DNA from: Selaginella moellendorffii
Taxonomy: Eukaryota; Streptophyta; Lycopodiopsida; Selaginellales; Selaginellaceae
Direction: 5' to 3'
NCBI RefSeq assembly: GCF_000143415.4
Contig: NW_003314314.1
Coordinates: 1 to 45,977, forward strand
DNA: 45,977 nucleotides
Shown: positions 1-9,669 of the stretch, piece by piece
How positions within the stretch are numbered: the first letter of the stretch is position 1
Layout of the letters: each line of letters opens with the position of its first letter
Translations under genes and position numbers: made by a program
The notes under the pieces: model-generated
Database searches by the model: none
What the model was told of the DNA's origin: nothing
What the model saw: only the letters and a program-made list of their open reading frames with translations

Positions 1-552
1 TAAATTTAATCCCATCTTAAGGACTTGCTAGCCTCATGAATGACTTGTATGCCACTCAATTTTTGCACTTGGTCCAAATGCTCCAAATGTCCAATCCCAT
101 GATAAACACCTAAAGATACCAATAACATATCATCCTATTATACTAAAGTTATATCTATTCACCTTTATTTAATTGGTAGCCTAAAACCACCTATACCACA
201 ATGTTGTCTCCCAAAGATTGGGCCATCTGTCCATGAGTGGTCATTTTATGACTACATTTTAGCATCCTTAGGATGCCTAGAGACATAGAAAACACCCTTC
301 TTTAATATCTCTTTTTCAGTCTCTATCTAATCCCTTTTCATCCATAGTTGTGCTTGCCAACACTACCATTGGGTTAGCCCAAAGGCCTGAAGGCCTGACC
401 ACTAAGTCCTATCCACCTCTAAAACTTCCTTGCCACGTGATTATATGCTTGGTCACTACACAAGAGGACTATTCCTTTTCCTTTCCACAGTCTAAGACTT
501 TAGGATAATATTTCGAAACACTATAGCCCAATGCAAACCTTGTGGGTACTCT

Positions 553-1643
553 CCCCACCTTCTGCCTTTAGGTGCCCTAGCCATGTGGCTAGAGCGAGGT
601 TTCGATGAGCCATACCAAATATCCAAGTAGGTAGTAACACCTACACTTCTATGAAACACAAATCCTTAAACTCTAAACTCTAGACCATTTAAGTAGTTTA
701 AGGGAAATTAAAACCTTTCTATCTTTGCTCTTCTTGCATCCTCAAACAATAGCTATCTAGAGTGGAGCTAAGAGGGTGCCATGTGGTAGTGGTTGAAGTG
801 GAAGCTAAACAAGCGTAACACATTTGGATTAAAAGCTTTAACTCAAAAAGTTGAGAGCAAGAGTGGAACTCCCATTGAAAGCATAAAACAATCAATAAGC
901 AAGCCTCTAGAAAAGGGAATCAAAAGGATCAACATATGACACGTGGAAGTGTCAGAATTGAGTCCGAGATGGACCTGAGATGGAATCCAAGGAGTCCAAG
1001 ATAGAGTCCGAATTGAAGTTTGAGATGGATGCGAGATGGAGTCCGAGAAAGAGTCCGAGATGGACCCGAGATGGACCCAAGATGGAGCCTGAGATAGAGT
1101 TTGAAATGGACCCAAGATCGAGTCTAGATGGAGTCTAAGAAGGAGTCTAAGATGGAGCCCAAAATGGAGCCCAAAATAGAGCTTGAGACAGGGACTGGGA
1201 CTGGGACCAAGATAGAAGCCAAGACCTAGACCGAGTCCAAGACCGAGTCCAAGACTTAGTCCAAGACCTAGTCCAAGTTTGAATTTGAATCTGAAGTAAA
1301 ATCCCAAAACAATTATTTCCCAAGTGAGCTTTAAAAGGATAGTAAGGGGAGGACTTCAGTGGAATTAGTTTGGCTAGTAAAACCAATGTGGCTAAGGAAG
1401 GTTATACCCATGTGGTGGGTGATGATATAACTATTGAAGAGTCAAAGATTAAAGTGAATATAGATAGACAAGTGGGGTAACTTGGTGAAGTATTCAAAAG
1501 CTAACTCTAACTCCCCTGGGAGATCAAATAGTCAATGCTCCCAATCTAAGTGTGGGTGGCACTACTTACTTGGATACCTGGCATTGCTCATCAAAACCTT
1601 GCTTTAGCCACATGGCTAGGGCACCCAAAGGCAAAAGGTGGAA
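553..1643. repeat. 94-bp inverted repeats flanking a minisatellite (fold-back structure)
   Basis: Arms at 553-646 and 1550-1643 are reverse complements at roughly 80-85% by eye and have equal length. Both carry the shared core GCCACATGGCTAGGGCACC or its complement. About 900 bp lies between them, including the 960-1280 minisatellite. The same arrangement occurs at 37643-38739. In copy 2 the right arm is at 17536-17629, and the left arm (from about 15845) is interrupted at 15918 by a micro-inversion. Either a fold-back element or an old inverted duplication; no target-site duplication was identified. Confidence 0.7.
960..1280. repeat. Degenerate GAGTCCGAGATGG-type minisatellite, copy 1
   Basis: Runs of short degenerate units such as GAGTCC, GAGATGGA and GACCCGAGATGG. 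In the right third the units become (C)CAAGACC(T/G)AGT. The low-complexity composition keeps several frames open and yields Gly/Leu-rich conceptual peptides on the minus strand, which are not genes. Copies occur at 16246-16560 and 38067-38374 with different unit arrangements. Confidence 0.8.
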
Positions 1644-1655
1644 AGAGTATCTATT

Positions 1656-2085
1656 AGGGCATCTTTTAGCCCTAATTATGGATCCATCCCTCACATATAA
1701 ACTCACAAAACTGCAGCTTCAAACTCAACAACAAGAGAAAATGAGGAGGACCCTTGATATTTCACCCTCACATGGTTTTTATACAATCATTTGGAATATT
1801 TTAAAAATCAAAATATCCTCTCCCTCTCTCTCAAGACACCCATATCTACAACTGGGGAGTAGGAGTAAGAGTAGTAGTGGGAGCAAGAGTAATAGTAGGA
1901 GTAGAAATAAAAATAGGGGTAGAGGTAATAGTAGGAGCGGGGCAAGAGTAGGGTTAGGAGCAAGAGTAAGAGTTGCTTCTCTAGCTGCAACATGTGATGC
2001 GACGAGAAGGTGGCAATGAGCTAGTGCTGCAACAAGCAACTATTGGTGGGTGCACAAGACTTTGGTGCGCAAGAACCCATGGCTA
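1656..2085 (-). repeat. LTR-like repeat, distal (3' in minus orientation), copy 1
   Basis: Aligns by eye with 6912-7310 of the same block: shared GGATCCATCCCTCACATA, a shared TTTGGAATATTTT stretch, TCCTCTCCCT(C/A)TCTCTCAA, a shared (GTAGGA)n tract at 1858-1972, and then ACATGTGA. The two repeats flank the gag-protease relic in direct orientation, as expected of LTRs. They differ from each other far more than the three block copies differ, so insertion predates the segmental duplication. TG...CA ends could not be fixed. Confidence 0.55.
1858..1972. repeat. (GTAGGA/GTAAGA)n minisatellite inside the LTR-like repeat
   Basis: Six-base units GTAGGA, GTAAGA, GTGGGA and GCAAGA run through this tract. 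Related tracts occur in the same position of the other LTR-like repeats: 7107-7212, 17841-17958, 23190-23294 and 38951-39050. It creates Arg/Ser-rich plus-strand peptides and Leu/Tyr-rich minus-strand peptides that vary between copies and are judged non-coding. Confidence 0.8.
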
Positions 2086-3782
2086 AGATGCTCCCATATG
2101 CTAGAATGTAGTGTCTAGAGTGGGTAATTGCTGAAACAAAGAGAAATGGGAAAGAAAACAAGAGATGGAAATAAAAAATAAAATAAAGATGAAAGTAGAA
2201 GATGGGAAAGGAGTTTAAAGTGCAAAGATACAAGGAAAACCCAATAGGAAACTATGTAGTTGAATTAGATACTCAAGAAAGTAGGAAAAAAGGGAAAAAT
2301 GAGAAGAAAAGAGTAAAAAAACCAAATGGAAAGAAGCTCAAACACTCTGGAAAGTGAATATGCAAATGCAACCTCAAGCTCATGTAGTTTGTGCTCAAAA
2401 CTTTGGCTGAGAATGAAGAAGAAAGCATAAAGACTGTATTGCCTAATGGTGGTAACTATGAAATAGAAGATGAACTATAATGGAAGAAAGTGATGATAGG
2501 GGATTTTAGTAGATGAATAATATGATTGAGTGTGTCCAAGGATGGGCTCTAATCTGATGTAGTGAAATGTGAAGTCATAGCTACTGCTCACACCAAAAAC
2601 TGCTAGACTACTGCTCAAGGATGCCCTTTGCAATCAGGCTATTTTACTAAAAGAAGAAATCAGTTCTAAAAAGAAGAAAGTTGCAGTATGTGACTAGTTC
2701 ATTGAATATCTCACATGTTATGCATGAGAATATCTTGATTTGTGTTTTTGCTTGTCTGGAAGAGCTTTTATGATGAAGTGTTGTCCACAAATGTCTAGTA
2801 TGAATGGATGATGAATGGTGGAAAATGTGAAAGATATTATTAGGTATGTGTAGTGTGTGGTAGAGAATTCTAGGTGATGAAAATATGAGGATGGAACTGA
2901 TGTAGGGAAAAAACTAAAGAAATGAAGCACAAATCAACAAGAGTCGAAAATTTTTCATACAATCAATAATGCAGCTAGAGCGTGTTCATTAAAAGAGACT
3001 TTCTCCACATAGTTCCTTGACCTGAAAAAAGATGTAAAAAGAGTGAGAGCAGAAAGAAAAACAAAAAAAAACAAAAAAAGTAAAAAAATAAGTGCAAGTG
3101 GCTTCTATGATGGGTGATGATAATGGAAGCATCAAGAGGATGCAAGGAATCCTATAAAAGGCCTAGAATGCCGCTGAAACTAACTTAATCACCCTCAAGT
3201 GTTAGATTGCATCGAAAATGCCTAAGATGGTGAATAATGTCACTGTAAGAGAATCTAGGATGCTGGAACTACTTGGAAGGATGGGAGCCTCCTGAGGATG
3301 GTAGAAAGTGTCCCCAAGGACCTATGGAAGTCATCATGTGTCACTGATGAAGATCTGGTGGTTGAATGAAGTGTCGATAGTGTCGGAGAATGCTTCGAGT
3401 GTTGTAGCAGGATGAAGTTGGGATCCAGCCATGAACCTAAGTTTGGGAAGAGCTGAGATGAGGTGCCAAGTTGGGAGAAACTCCAAGGAAAAGTCAAGAT
3501 GCTGCTAGAAAACGCCTACCACGTTTATGTCATGGTCGTATCCCAAGTGAGTAGCAAGGTTGGACTGCAAGTTTGGGGTGAGAAGTGCCACCAAGAGTGT
3601 AGTCACTAAGCTGGAAAGTCAAAAGTGTACTCAAAAGTGTTGATGTAGTCCAGTCCATGTTGAAGAAGTCAATCATATTGTAGTCAACAATTTGGATCTC
3701 CAACAACGTGTCATCCTTGATAAGTTTCAGGAAAAAAACCTTGAGAGCTTAGTCAACTTCAATAATGGAAGAAGCATCCACT
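2086..3782. other. Retroelement interior without recognisable gene
   Basis: Between the distal LTR-like repeat and the protease relic. Purine-rich on the plus strand with A-rich stretches around 3058-3090. No RT, RNase H or integrase motif was found on either strand. The longest open frames are short and not kept between the three copies (compare 18072-19863 and 39161-41171). X3 carries about 226 extra bases at roughly 40800-41025 that are absent from X1 and X2. Confidence 0.6.
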
Positions 3783-5590
3783 TGAGACAAGCTATATGGA
3801 AGTAGAGAATGACCATGGGTATTGAGAAGAGCTACTACCATAGATGCTGTCGGTAATCGTTGATTCTCCCTTGGCCTAAGTTGTCATGTAAGTCCGTCCT
3901 AAGATAATGGAGTCCTTCAGCTTCCCAAATCCTAGCTGTTGGAAGTTTACAACAAGGAAATTTAGCATGGAAACCACTCCTTGCACCTAGATCTTAACAT
4001 TCCAATAGATGCTTGTAGGAATAATTCAGTGATTGGCAAACATTTTGAGGATGATAGTTGTGTTTCTCACCACTTCCAAGCCACTAGAAAGTGCCAAGTT
4101 GAGGGAGATGATGTTGCTCTGGGATCTAGAATCAAGTAATGCTTGTACTGTCAAAGATCTATCGCTGATGTGGACCTCCACAAAGAATGCTTTGGGATCA
4201 TAAGTGGTCTGAGTGTTGATGATGTGGATGTTATACTGATGTTCCATGGGGATGCCTGTGGACTTGGCAAAGCCTCTAGCTAAGGAGTAAAACCAGGTAC
4301 ATATTGCAAAAGCTCACCAAGTGTGATCTAGACTGAAGTGTCAACAATCTAAGCAAGAACTTCTTATGCGACTTGAGAAAGAGTGGAGGGCAGCTGGAAG
4401 ACCCCACATTGAAAGTTGGATGAATATCCAATTGTTGGATTTGAAATTGTGGCCAAGGATGTGGGTGGCATTGCAAATACTGAAGCATGGGGTAACTTGC
4501 ATGCCATGAGAGATGGGGAAGTTCTAGAAACTAAAGCTAGATCTTGCTCACCATCAATATTTGGGGCTAAAGGAGAAACATTCTTGTGCCCTTGAGTCAT
4601 AGCAGCCATCTTATAACTGTCCTCTACAACATAAACTATGTTGACATGCATCAGTGTTTCCACAGCTCGACAAAATGGTGTCTTCGATCGCTTTCTACTC
4701 CAATTGTTGCTGGTATCTATCTCTAGCCATGGAAGAAATATGTTGTCTGGTAGAAGTTACTGTTAAACATGCTGGACAAAAGGTGGTCGAAGTTCTAAGT
4801 GAAGCTTCCAACATCTCTTTATGCTGTGTATCATAACATCACAATGCGAGTAGTACCAAGAACAAAGAGGGCATCTTAGTCTCCCTGCCTACTGTAAGCA
4901 GCATGCTTTAAGCTCCTCAAGTAGCTTCTCTTGCATTTATCATTGCTGCTAGATAATCTCCTTGTATCTTGCATGCTTCGACAATGCCTTCTTGATCATT
5001 GAGGGAACTCTATCATCACTGTGCGGGGCTGGAGAAGAATGGATCATGGTAGCACATGAGCTCTCATCTGAAGGTGGGAGGAAAACCTCCTCTATCCTAG
5101 GAATCTTGAGATCTTGGAGAAGATCCCACTCCAAAGTCTTTACTACAGCAAATGCCTTATAACACATCCAAAACTCTCGCTTAAGCATCTTGCATTTGAG
5201 ATTTCGCTTGAGGCCAAAGATGAATGTAGTGATGCCATGAGGTTCATTTGTGATGAGGACACACTCCTTCTAGTAAAACCTAAACCACATCACATATTCC
5301 AGCACAGATTCACGTGCTCCTTGCCAAAAAATGAACAAATCCATGAGTAAGCGATTTGTTGGTCACTGCTGATCAAAGTGACCTTAGAAAGATGCTTTGA
5401 ATGTGGAGTTGTCAGCCATATCTACCTCCAAGAGTGTCTCTACCCACGTTTCTGCTCGGCTAGTGAGCGATTGCAAGAAGTCACAAAGCTTGTGATCATC
5501 CTCGATGATGCCATTTGACATGCAATATTGCTCGAAATGAGTGACATGTGTATTGGCAAAGATGTCGCCATTGCCAGATAAGTATGTCAA
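3783..5590 (-). pseudogene. Ty3/gypsy gag-protease relic, copy 1
   Basis: Minus strand, read from 5590 downward. The 5384-5590 segment resembles the retrotransposon gag capsid region: HFEQYCMSNGI, then DDHKLCDFLQSLTSRAETW, the typical pattern in which an acidic stretch precedes L-x-x-x-L-x-G/S-x-A-x-W. The 4949-5188 and 4364-4663 frames are probably the gag C-terminal and linker region. At 4026-4247 is a retropepsin-like flap-and-core segment with LLDSRSQSNIISLN, where a working protease has D-S/T-G. The C-terminal core, with ILGQTYMTTW, is best preserved in X3 at 41172-41378. The catalytic Gly is Arg here, and the region is split among frames with stops. The family assignment is inference from these motifs; the element is dead. 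Confidence 0.75.
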
Positions 5591-6911
5591 GTCGGTGCCT
5601 CGCTGTAGAATGTGGATTTATGTAGGAAGAGCCATGGATGGTGCACTCCCTGACTCGATATCTGTAATGAATGATGAATCCTCCTCATCAAAAAGAGTAG
5701 TTTGATAATCGAGCTCTCGTAGAAGGTGTGAAAAATGTCCCCATACTCTAGGCACTGTATGGAAGTTTGCTAGTTGCCATCTCTAACTGGAACGAGTGTG
5801 AACTAGCATAAAATGTCCACTATGCAGTAGATGCCAAGTTGTGGAAAATACAACGCACTAAGAACTTTGACTTGTGTGAGAGCAAAGTATCTAAATGGGA
5901 TAACTCCAAATAAAAGAGTATCCTCATGTAGATTTTCCCAAATAAAATCGCTCTCACTCTTGCAAATGCCAATTTCTCACGATAAAAGAAAACAATATTG
6001 CAAAGAAAAGGGGGAAAAATGAAAAAATTAAACTCCAATACTCAAAATGCCTAAGAGGAAAACATTTGCATGGAAATATCTTGACTTTGCACACAAAAAT
6101 GGGTATGGATGGACATGTTTAAAAGTTTATACTCAAACCAAGAGAATGAAACCAAAACCATGAGTTAAAATGCCTAAAATCTCAAAAAACAATTGATTCA
6201 AACATTAAATTCTAGACAATAAAAAGGAAAACAAAAGAAAATGCACTCCCTAGTACAAAAAACACTCATTTTTAACATTGGTAAAGGTAATAACATGGCC
6301 GTAATGATTTCCATGAGAATGACACCTCAAATTCCCTCAAGATTAAACTAGAAACTTGCAAATTTAAGTTATGAAGCGCCGTGAGAGAAAAACTACTCCA
6401 TGTCATAGCTTAAAGTGAATTGGCTACCAAGAAAGGACTCTCCGAAAAGCTTGTCTTTATATTTACATGTCCAGAAATTTTTTTTCTTGAATCAGTCCCA
6501 AAATCGCAAGGTTAGAGTGTTGAAAAATTTGCCATGAAAAACAGAGGAGCGTGATGGACAAAATTTCATTAAATTAGCAATTGAATCCTCCACAAAACAA
6601 TGTGCTCTTTAGCTTGTTAGAAAGAGGATGCCAAGTCACATCGACCCAAAGAAAGAAAAACCAGAATCAATATACTAATCATGAAAAATCACTAGAAAAC
6701 CAAGTGGAAAGAGGTAATGTAGAAAATTAATGTAAGAACGAGAAAAATCTTTAAACTTACACATGGAAGTTGAAACCCCTAATAGTCCTAGAGTCTCTAA
6801 AAATATGAATATAACCCCTAGAACTCAAGATTTCTCTCAATTTCCTAAAACAAGCTTTCCATTCTTTCAAGAAAACTAAACTAGCTTATTCATGTTGAGT
6901 TCACCAAGTTT
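5591..6911. other. Retroelement 5' leader region, no gene seen
   Basis: AT-rich stretch between gag and the proximal LTR-like repeat, conserved in copy 2 (about 21672-22994) and absent from the truncated copy 3. No convincing primer-binding site was found beside the 6912 edge; TTGGTGAACTCAAC on the minus strand is the nearest candidate and is not canonical. Short open frames are not conserved. Confidence 0.5.
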
Positions 6912-7310
6912 TAGGTCATCTTTCAGCCCTAACCACGGATCCATCCCTCACATACAAATTCACAAAACCATAATTCCAAACTTAATTGCCAGAGGAAATA
7001 GGGAGGACCTTTGATATAGCCTTTGTGAAGTTTTACTATTTGGAATATTTTGAGAATTAAAATTTCCTCTCCCTATCTCTCAAAACAGCCATACCTGCAA
7101 CTAGAGAGCAGGAGTGAGAGTAAGAGTGGGAGCAACAATAGTAGTAAGACCGGGAGTAGGAGTAAAAGCAGAAGTAAAAATAGGAGCAAGGGTAGAAGTG
7201 GGAGTAAGAGTGGTCTCTCTGGTTATAACATGTGACGTAAAGATAAGTAACAATAAGTTTGTGTTGCAACACTCAAAACAAGAAATGTACCCAAATCTTG
7301 GGATTTAGAA
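6912..7310 (-). repeat. LTR-like repeat, proximal (5' in minus orientation), copy 1
   Basis: Partner of 1656-2085. Contains the related (GTAGGA)n tract at 7107-7212 and the downstream ACATGTGA and TGTTGCAACA landmarks. It lies upstream of gag in the minus direction, as a 5' LTR should. It is cut shortly after its outer edge by the junction at about 7339. Confidence 0.55.
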
Positions 7311-7339
7311 GGTTTTGTGATTAAATTTTGTTATACCTA

Positions 7340-7436
7340 GGCATATAAAAAACCTAGAGGCTTGGTGTGTTTAGCTGGTTGTGCTTATAGGGATTGTAAT
7401 TAAATCTTAAGTCCAAATTCACATGAGGAGAGGGAT
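7340..7436. other. Unique junction DNA between block X1 and gene block G1
   Basis: Sits where copy 2 has blocks R and U (about 4.4 kb). Its last part, CTTAAGTCCAAATTCACATG followed by AGGAGAGGGATTA (7406-7438), resembles the filler at 42475-42508, which marks the truncated end of X3. This suggests that both deletions involved the same kind of sequence. Confidence 0.6.
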
Positions 7437-9669
7437 TAAGCCGAACCTCTGGCTCCGCCACCACAAGCAATTTCTTCGAGTATGAGATCATCTTGCCATC
7501 ATCATCTTCTATCGTCCAAGCACCTATAAGAGTGATCCTGGACAGCATTGAAGCTCTCGTCCCGTTTCCGTCAACTAGAGAGCTTTGTCTTTGATCCGTC
7601 TTGGCATCTCATCTTCTCCTCATCTCGCTGTTCTCACGCCAACGTTTGATGGACTCTTCTCCACTCGCCTGGCTGACTGCTCCGATCTCGGCCACTGTCT
7701 CGGCGAGCTCCGCTTGAGAAGCCCAGATCTTGACAAAATTATCTGCTATCTCCCGATTGATCAAGATATCTCCGAAACTTTGGAGTCGAGGGAGGATATC
7801 TCCTCGAAGAGGTTGATCTTCTCTTGACTTAGAAGTGTGGAGACTGGTCTCTGGCGCTTTGGAGGCTTGCTACTGCTTCCCTGCGCTGCTTGAGCTGTCA
7901 GTACTTGGCTTGCACCTCTGTTCTGTATTTGACTCTCAAGAGCTGGTTACTTCTTGAACTTCCATTCTCGTTTCTTCGACGTGCTTAGAACCTCTGGCAG
8001 TTAGGGAATGCTTCCGCCACTTCAGGCCTTGATCGTGCTGAGAAGCTTGAGCGGAAGCATGCAAAAACACAGCTTCCTGCGAAGCCAGATGCTCCTTCTT
8101 GTCGCATGTAGCGTCCATCTGATCCGTCAAACCTCTGCTCTCACATCGGTTCTCCTCGGCTTGTCTTCTTCATCCTTCAGAGCTCCTCGCTCAAAGCTTT
8201 GCTTTGCATCTGGCACGTCTCTCTCTCCTCCAGCGCCTCGAGTCCCGTGATCCTCTCCATCAGCTGCCAGTTACTTGCTTCTCCAGCCTCGCCTTTGCGC
8301 TTCCAAACTCCGCCATCACGTGCTCTCGCCGAGAGCTCCACCTCGTGCGGCGGATTCGACTCCGTCAGCCATTATCCCCTGGGGCTTCTCCTTCAAGAAC
8401 TCCTGTCCAAACACTTCCCTCATTCCACCAGATGACAGAGAACGTCTAGCGTAGTCTGTCTTATAGTCTCTGCAGCCATCCGAAACCCCAGTCACGAGCA
8501 GCTTCAGCTATATCATCTTCTCGCCATCTTGCAGCCATCTGACACTGGTTTACGTTGTTCCTCGCTACTATCATGGACAGCCTTACCGCAGCAGGCGCTC
8601 CTGAATCATCTCCCTCCACTGGAAAGCCGATAAGATAGATCCCTCCTTGCTCCAGACACTGTAGAGTGTAGCCGAACTTGATCCATTGATCTTCTCTTGA
8701 CTTAGAAGAGTGTGGAGGCGGGTCTCTGGCCTGTTTAGACGCCCGAAGTGTGATGGACTCTGCTGCACTTCCAGACGACTGCTCCGCCTGGAGCCTCGTC
8801 AACCACCGGTTTCGACTCTCCATCTCGGCCACCATCTGGAACAACTCCGAAACTTTCAATTCCAGTCGTTGATCTTCTCTCGACTTAGAGTGTGGAGACT
8901 GGTCTCTAGCTCAGACTTGACGCTTTAGTGACCTGCTACTGTGGTTCTCGACTTCCTTGGATACAGCTCCGAGTTTTCCCGCTCCAACTTTTGGATTTGA
9001 TTTCCCTTGAAGCAATCTGACACTGAGTTCTTTGCTGATACTTTCATCCAAGCAGCTGTACGAGCATTCCTGGACAGCCCTGACCCGTTTTCAAAGTCTC
9101 CGTCAACTAGAGAGCTCTACCAGATGACAGAGAACGTCGAGTGTAGTCTGTCTTATAGTCTCTGCAGCCCTCTCTGTGAATCCGAATACCCCCACCATCA
9201 CGAGCAGCTTCAGCTATATCATATTCTCGCTATCACCATCTCGTTGCAGTCGTTCCCTTGCTACTATTCCTTCAAGCTGTGAACATTATACCGCAGCAGT
9301 ATCTCCTGTCTCATCTCCGTCGACTGGAAAGCCGATAAGATAGATCCCTCCTTGCTCCAGACACTGTAGAGTGTACCCCAACTTGATCCATTGATCTTCT
9401 CTTGACTTAGAAGAGTGTGGAGGCTGGTCGCTGGCCTGTTTAGACGCCTGAAGTGTGATGGACTTCTCCGCCTGGAGCCCTGAGACATGGTTGTCACGCA
9501 CTGCTTTCACGTCTTGGACAGTTGCAAATCTTTGGAGTCGAGTCCTTGAGAAGGTCGATCTTCTCTCGACTTAACTGGTCTATAGCTTTAGTGGCCTCCT
9601 CCTGTGCTGCTCAACTTGCTTGGAGATCCAACTTCTGGATTTGACTCTTGAGAGTTGGCTTCTCCGATG
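7437..9669 (-). pseudogene. Coiled-coil gene relic with internal 705-bp duplication, copy 1
   Basis: GC-richer, gene-like DNA. On the minus strand, several frames give Lys/Glu/Leu/Gln-rich heptad-like protein: KHVEETRNEVGSELEKLAA at about 9700-9765, ARIGQLEASARTLASEK just below, KHVEETRMEVQEVTSS near 7945-7995, and open frames at 8461-8859 and 9286-9510. The last two are direct repeats of one another (shared SKSREDQWIK and YTLQCLEQGGIYLIGFPV), with a DNA offset of about 692-705 bp. Frames change repeatedly and stops intervene, so this is either a decayed gene or a multi-exon gene whose introns I cannot place. The C-terminal part includes GAWTIEDDDGKMISYSKKLL (7420-7510). Plus-strand Ser/Leu-rich frames here are antisense shadows. 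Function unknown. Confidence 0.5.

Larger units (their letters stand above)
1..7339 (-). repeat. Block X, copy 1: Ty3-type retroelement block
   Basis: First of three paralogous copies; position 1 corresponds to 15425 and 37105. Read on the minus strand it holds an LTR-like repeat (6912-7310), a gag-protease relic (5590 down to 3783), about 1.7 kb of sequence without recognisable coding, and a second LTR-like repeat (1656-2085). Further left are a minisatellite flanked by inverted repeats (553-1643) and sequence that runs directly into an RT relic in the other copies. No RT or integrase lies between the two LTR-like repeats, so that element looks non-autonomous. The block ends at about 7339, where copy 2 instead continues into block R. 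Confidence 0.8.

Noticed and set aside
843-1307. 154-aa minus-strand frame rich in Leu/Gly and its relatives at 16215-16637 and 38199-38414
   Set aside because: It is the translation of the degenerate GAGTCC minisatellite; length and content change freely between copies.
1552-2019. Plus-strand 155-aa frame with an Arg/Ser-rich tail, also open at 38648-39094
   Set aside because: It crosses an inverted-repeat arm and an LTR-like repeat, the tail is the (GTAGGA)n tract, and copy 2 is closed by a stop at about 17780.
7585-8449. Several overlapping plus-strand Ser/Leu-rich frames of 78-81 aa
   Set aside because: Antisense to the coiled-coil relic; they overlap one another in different frames and lack splice or start context.
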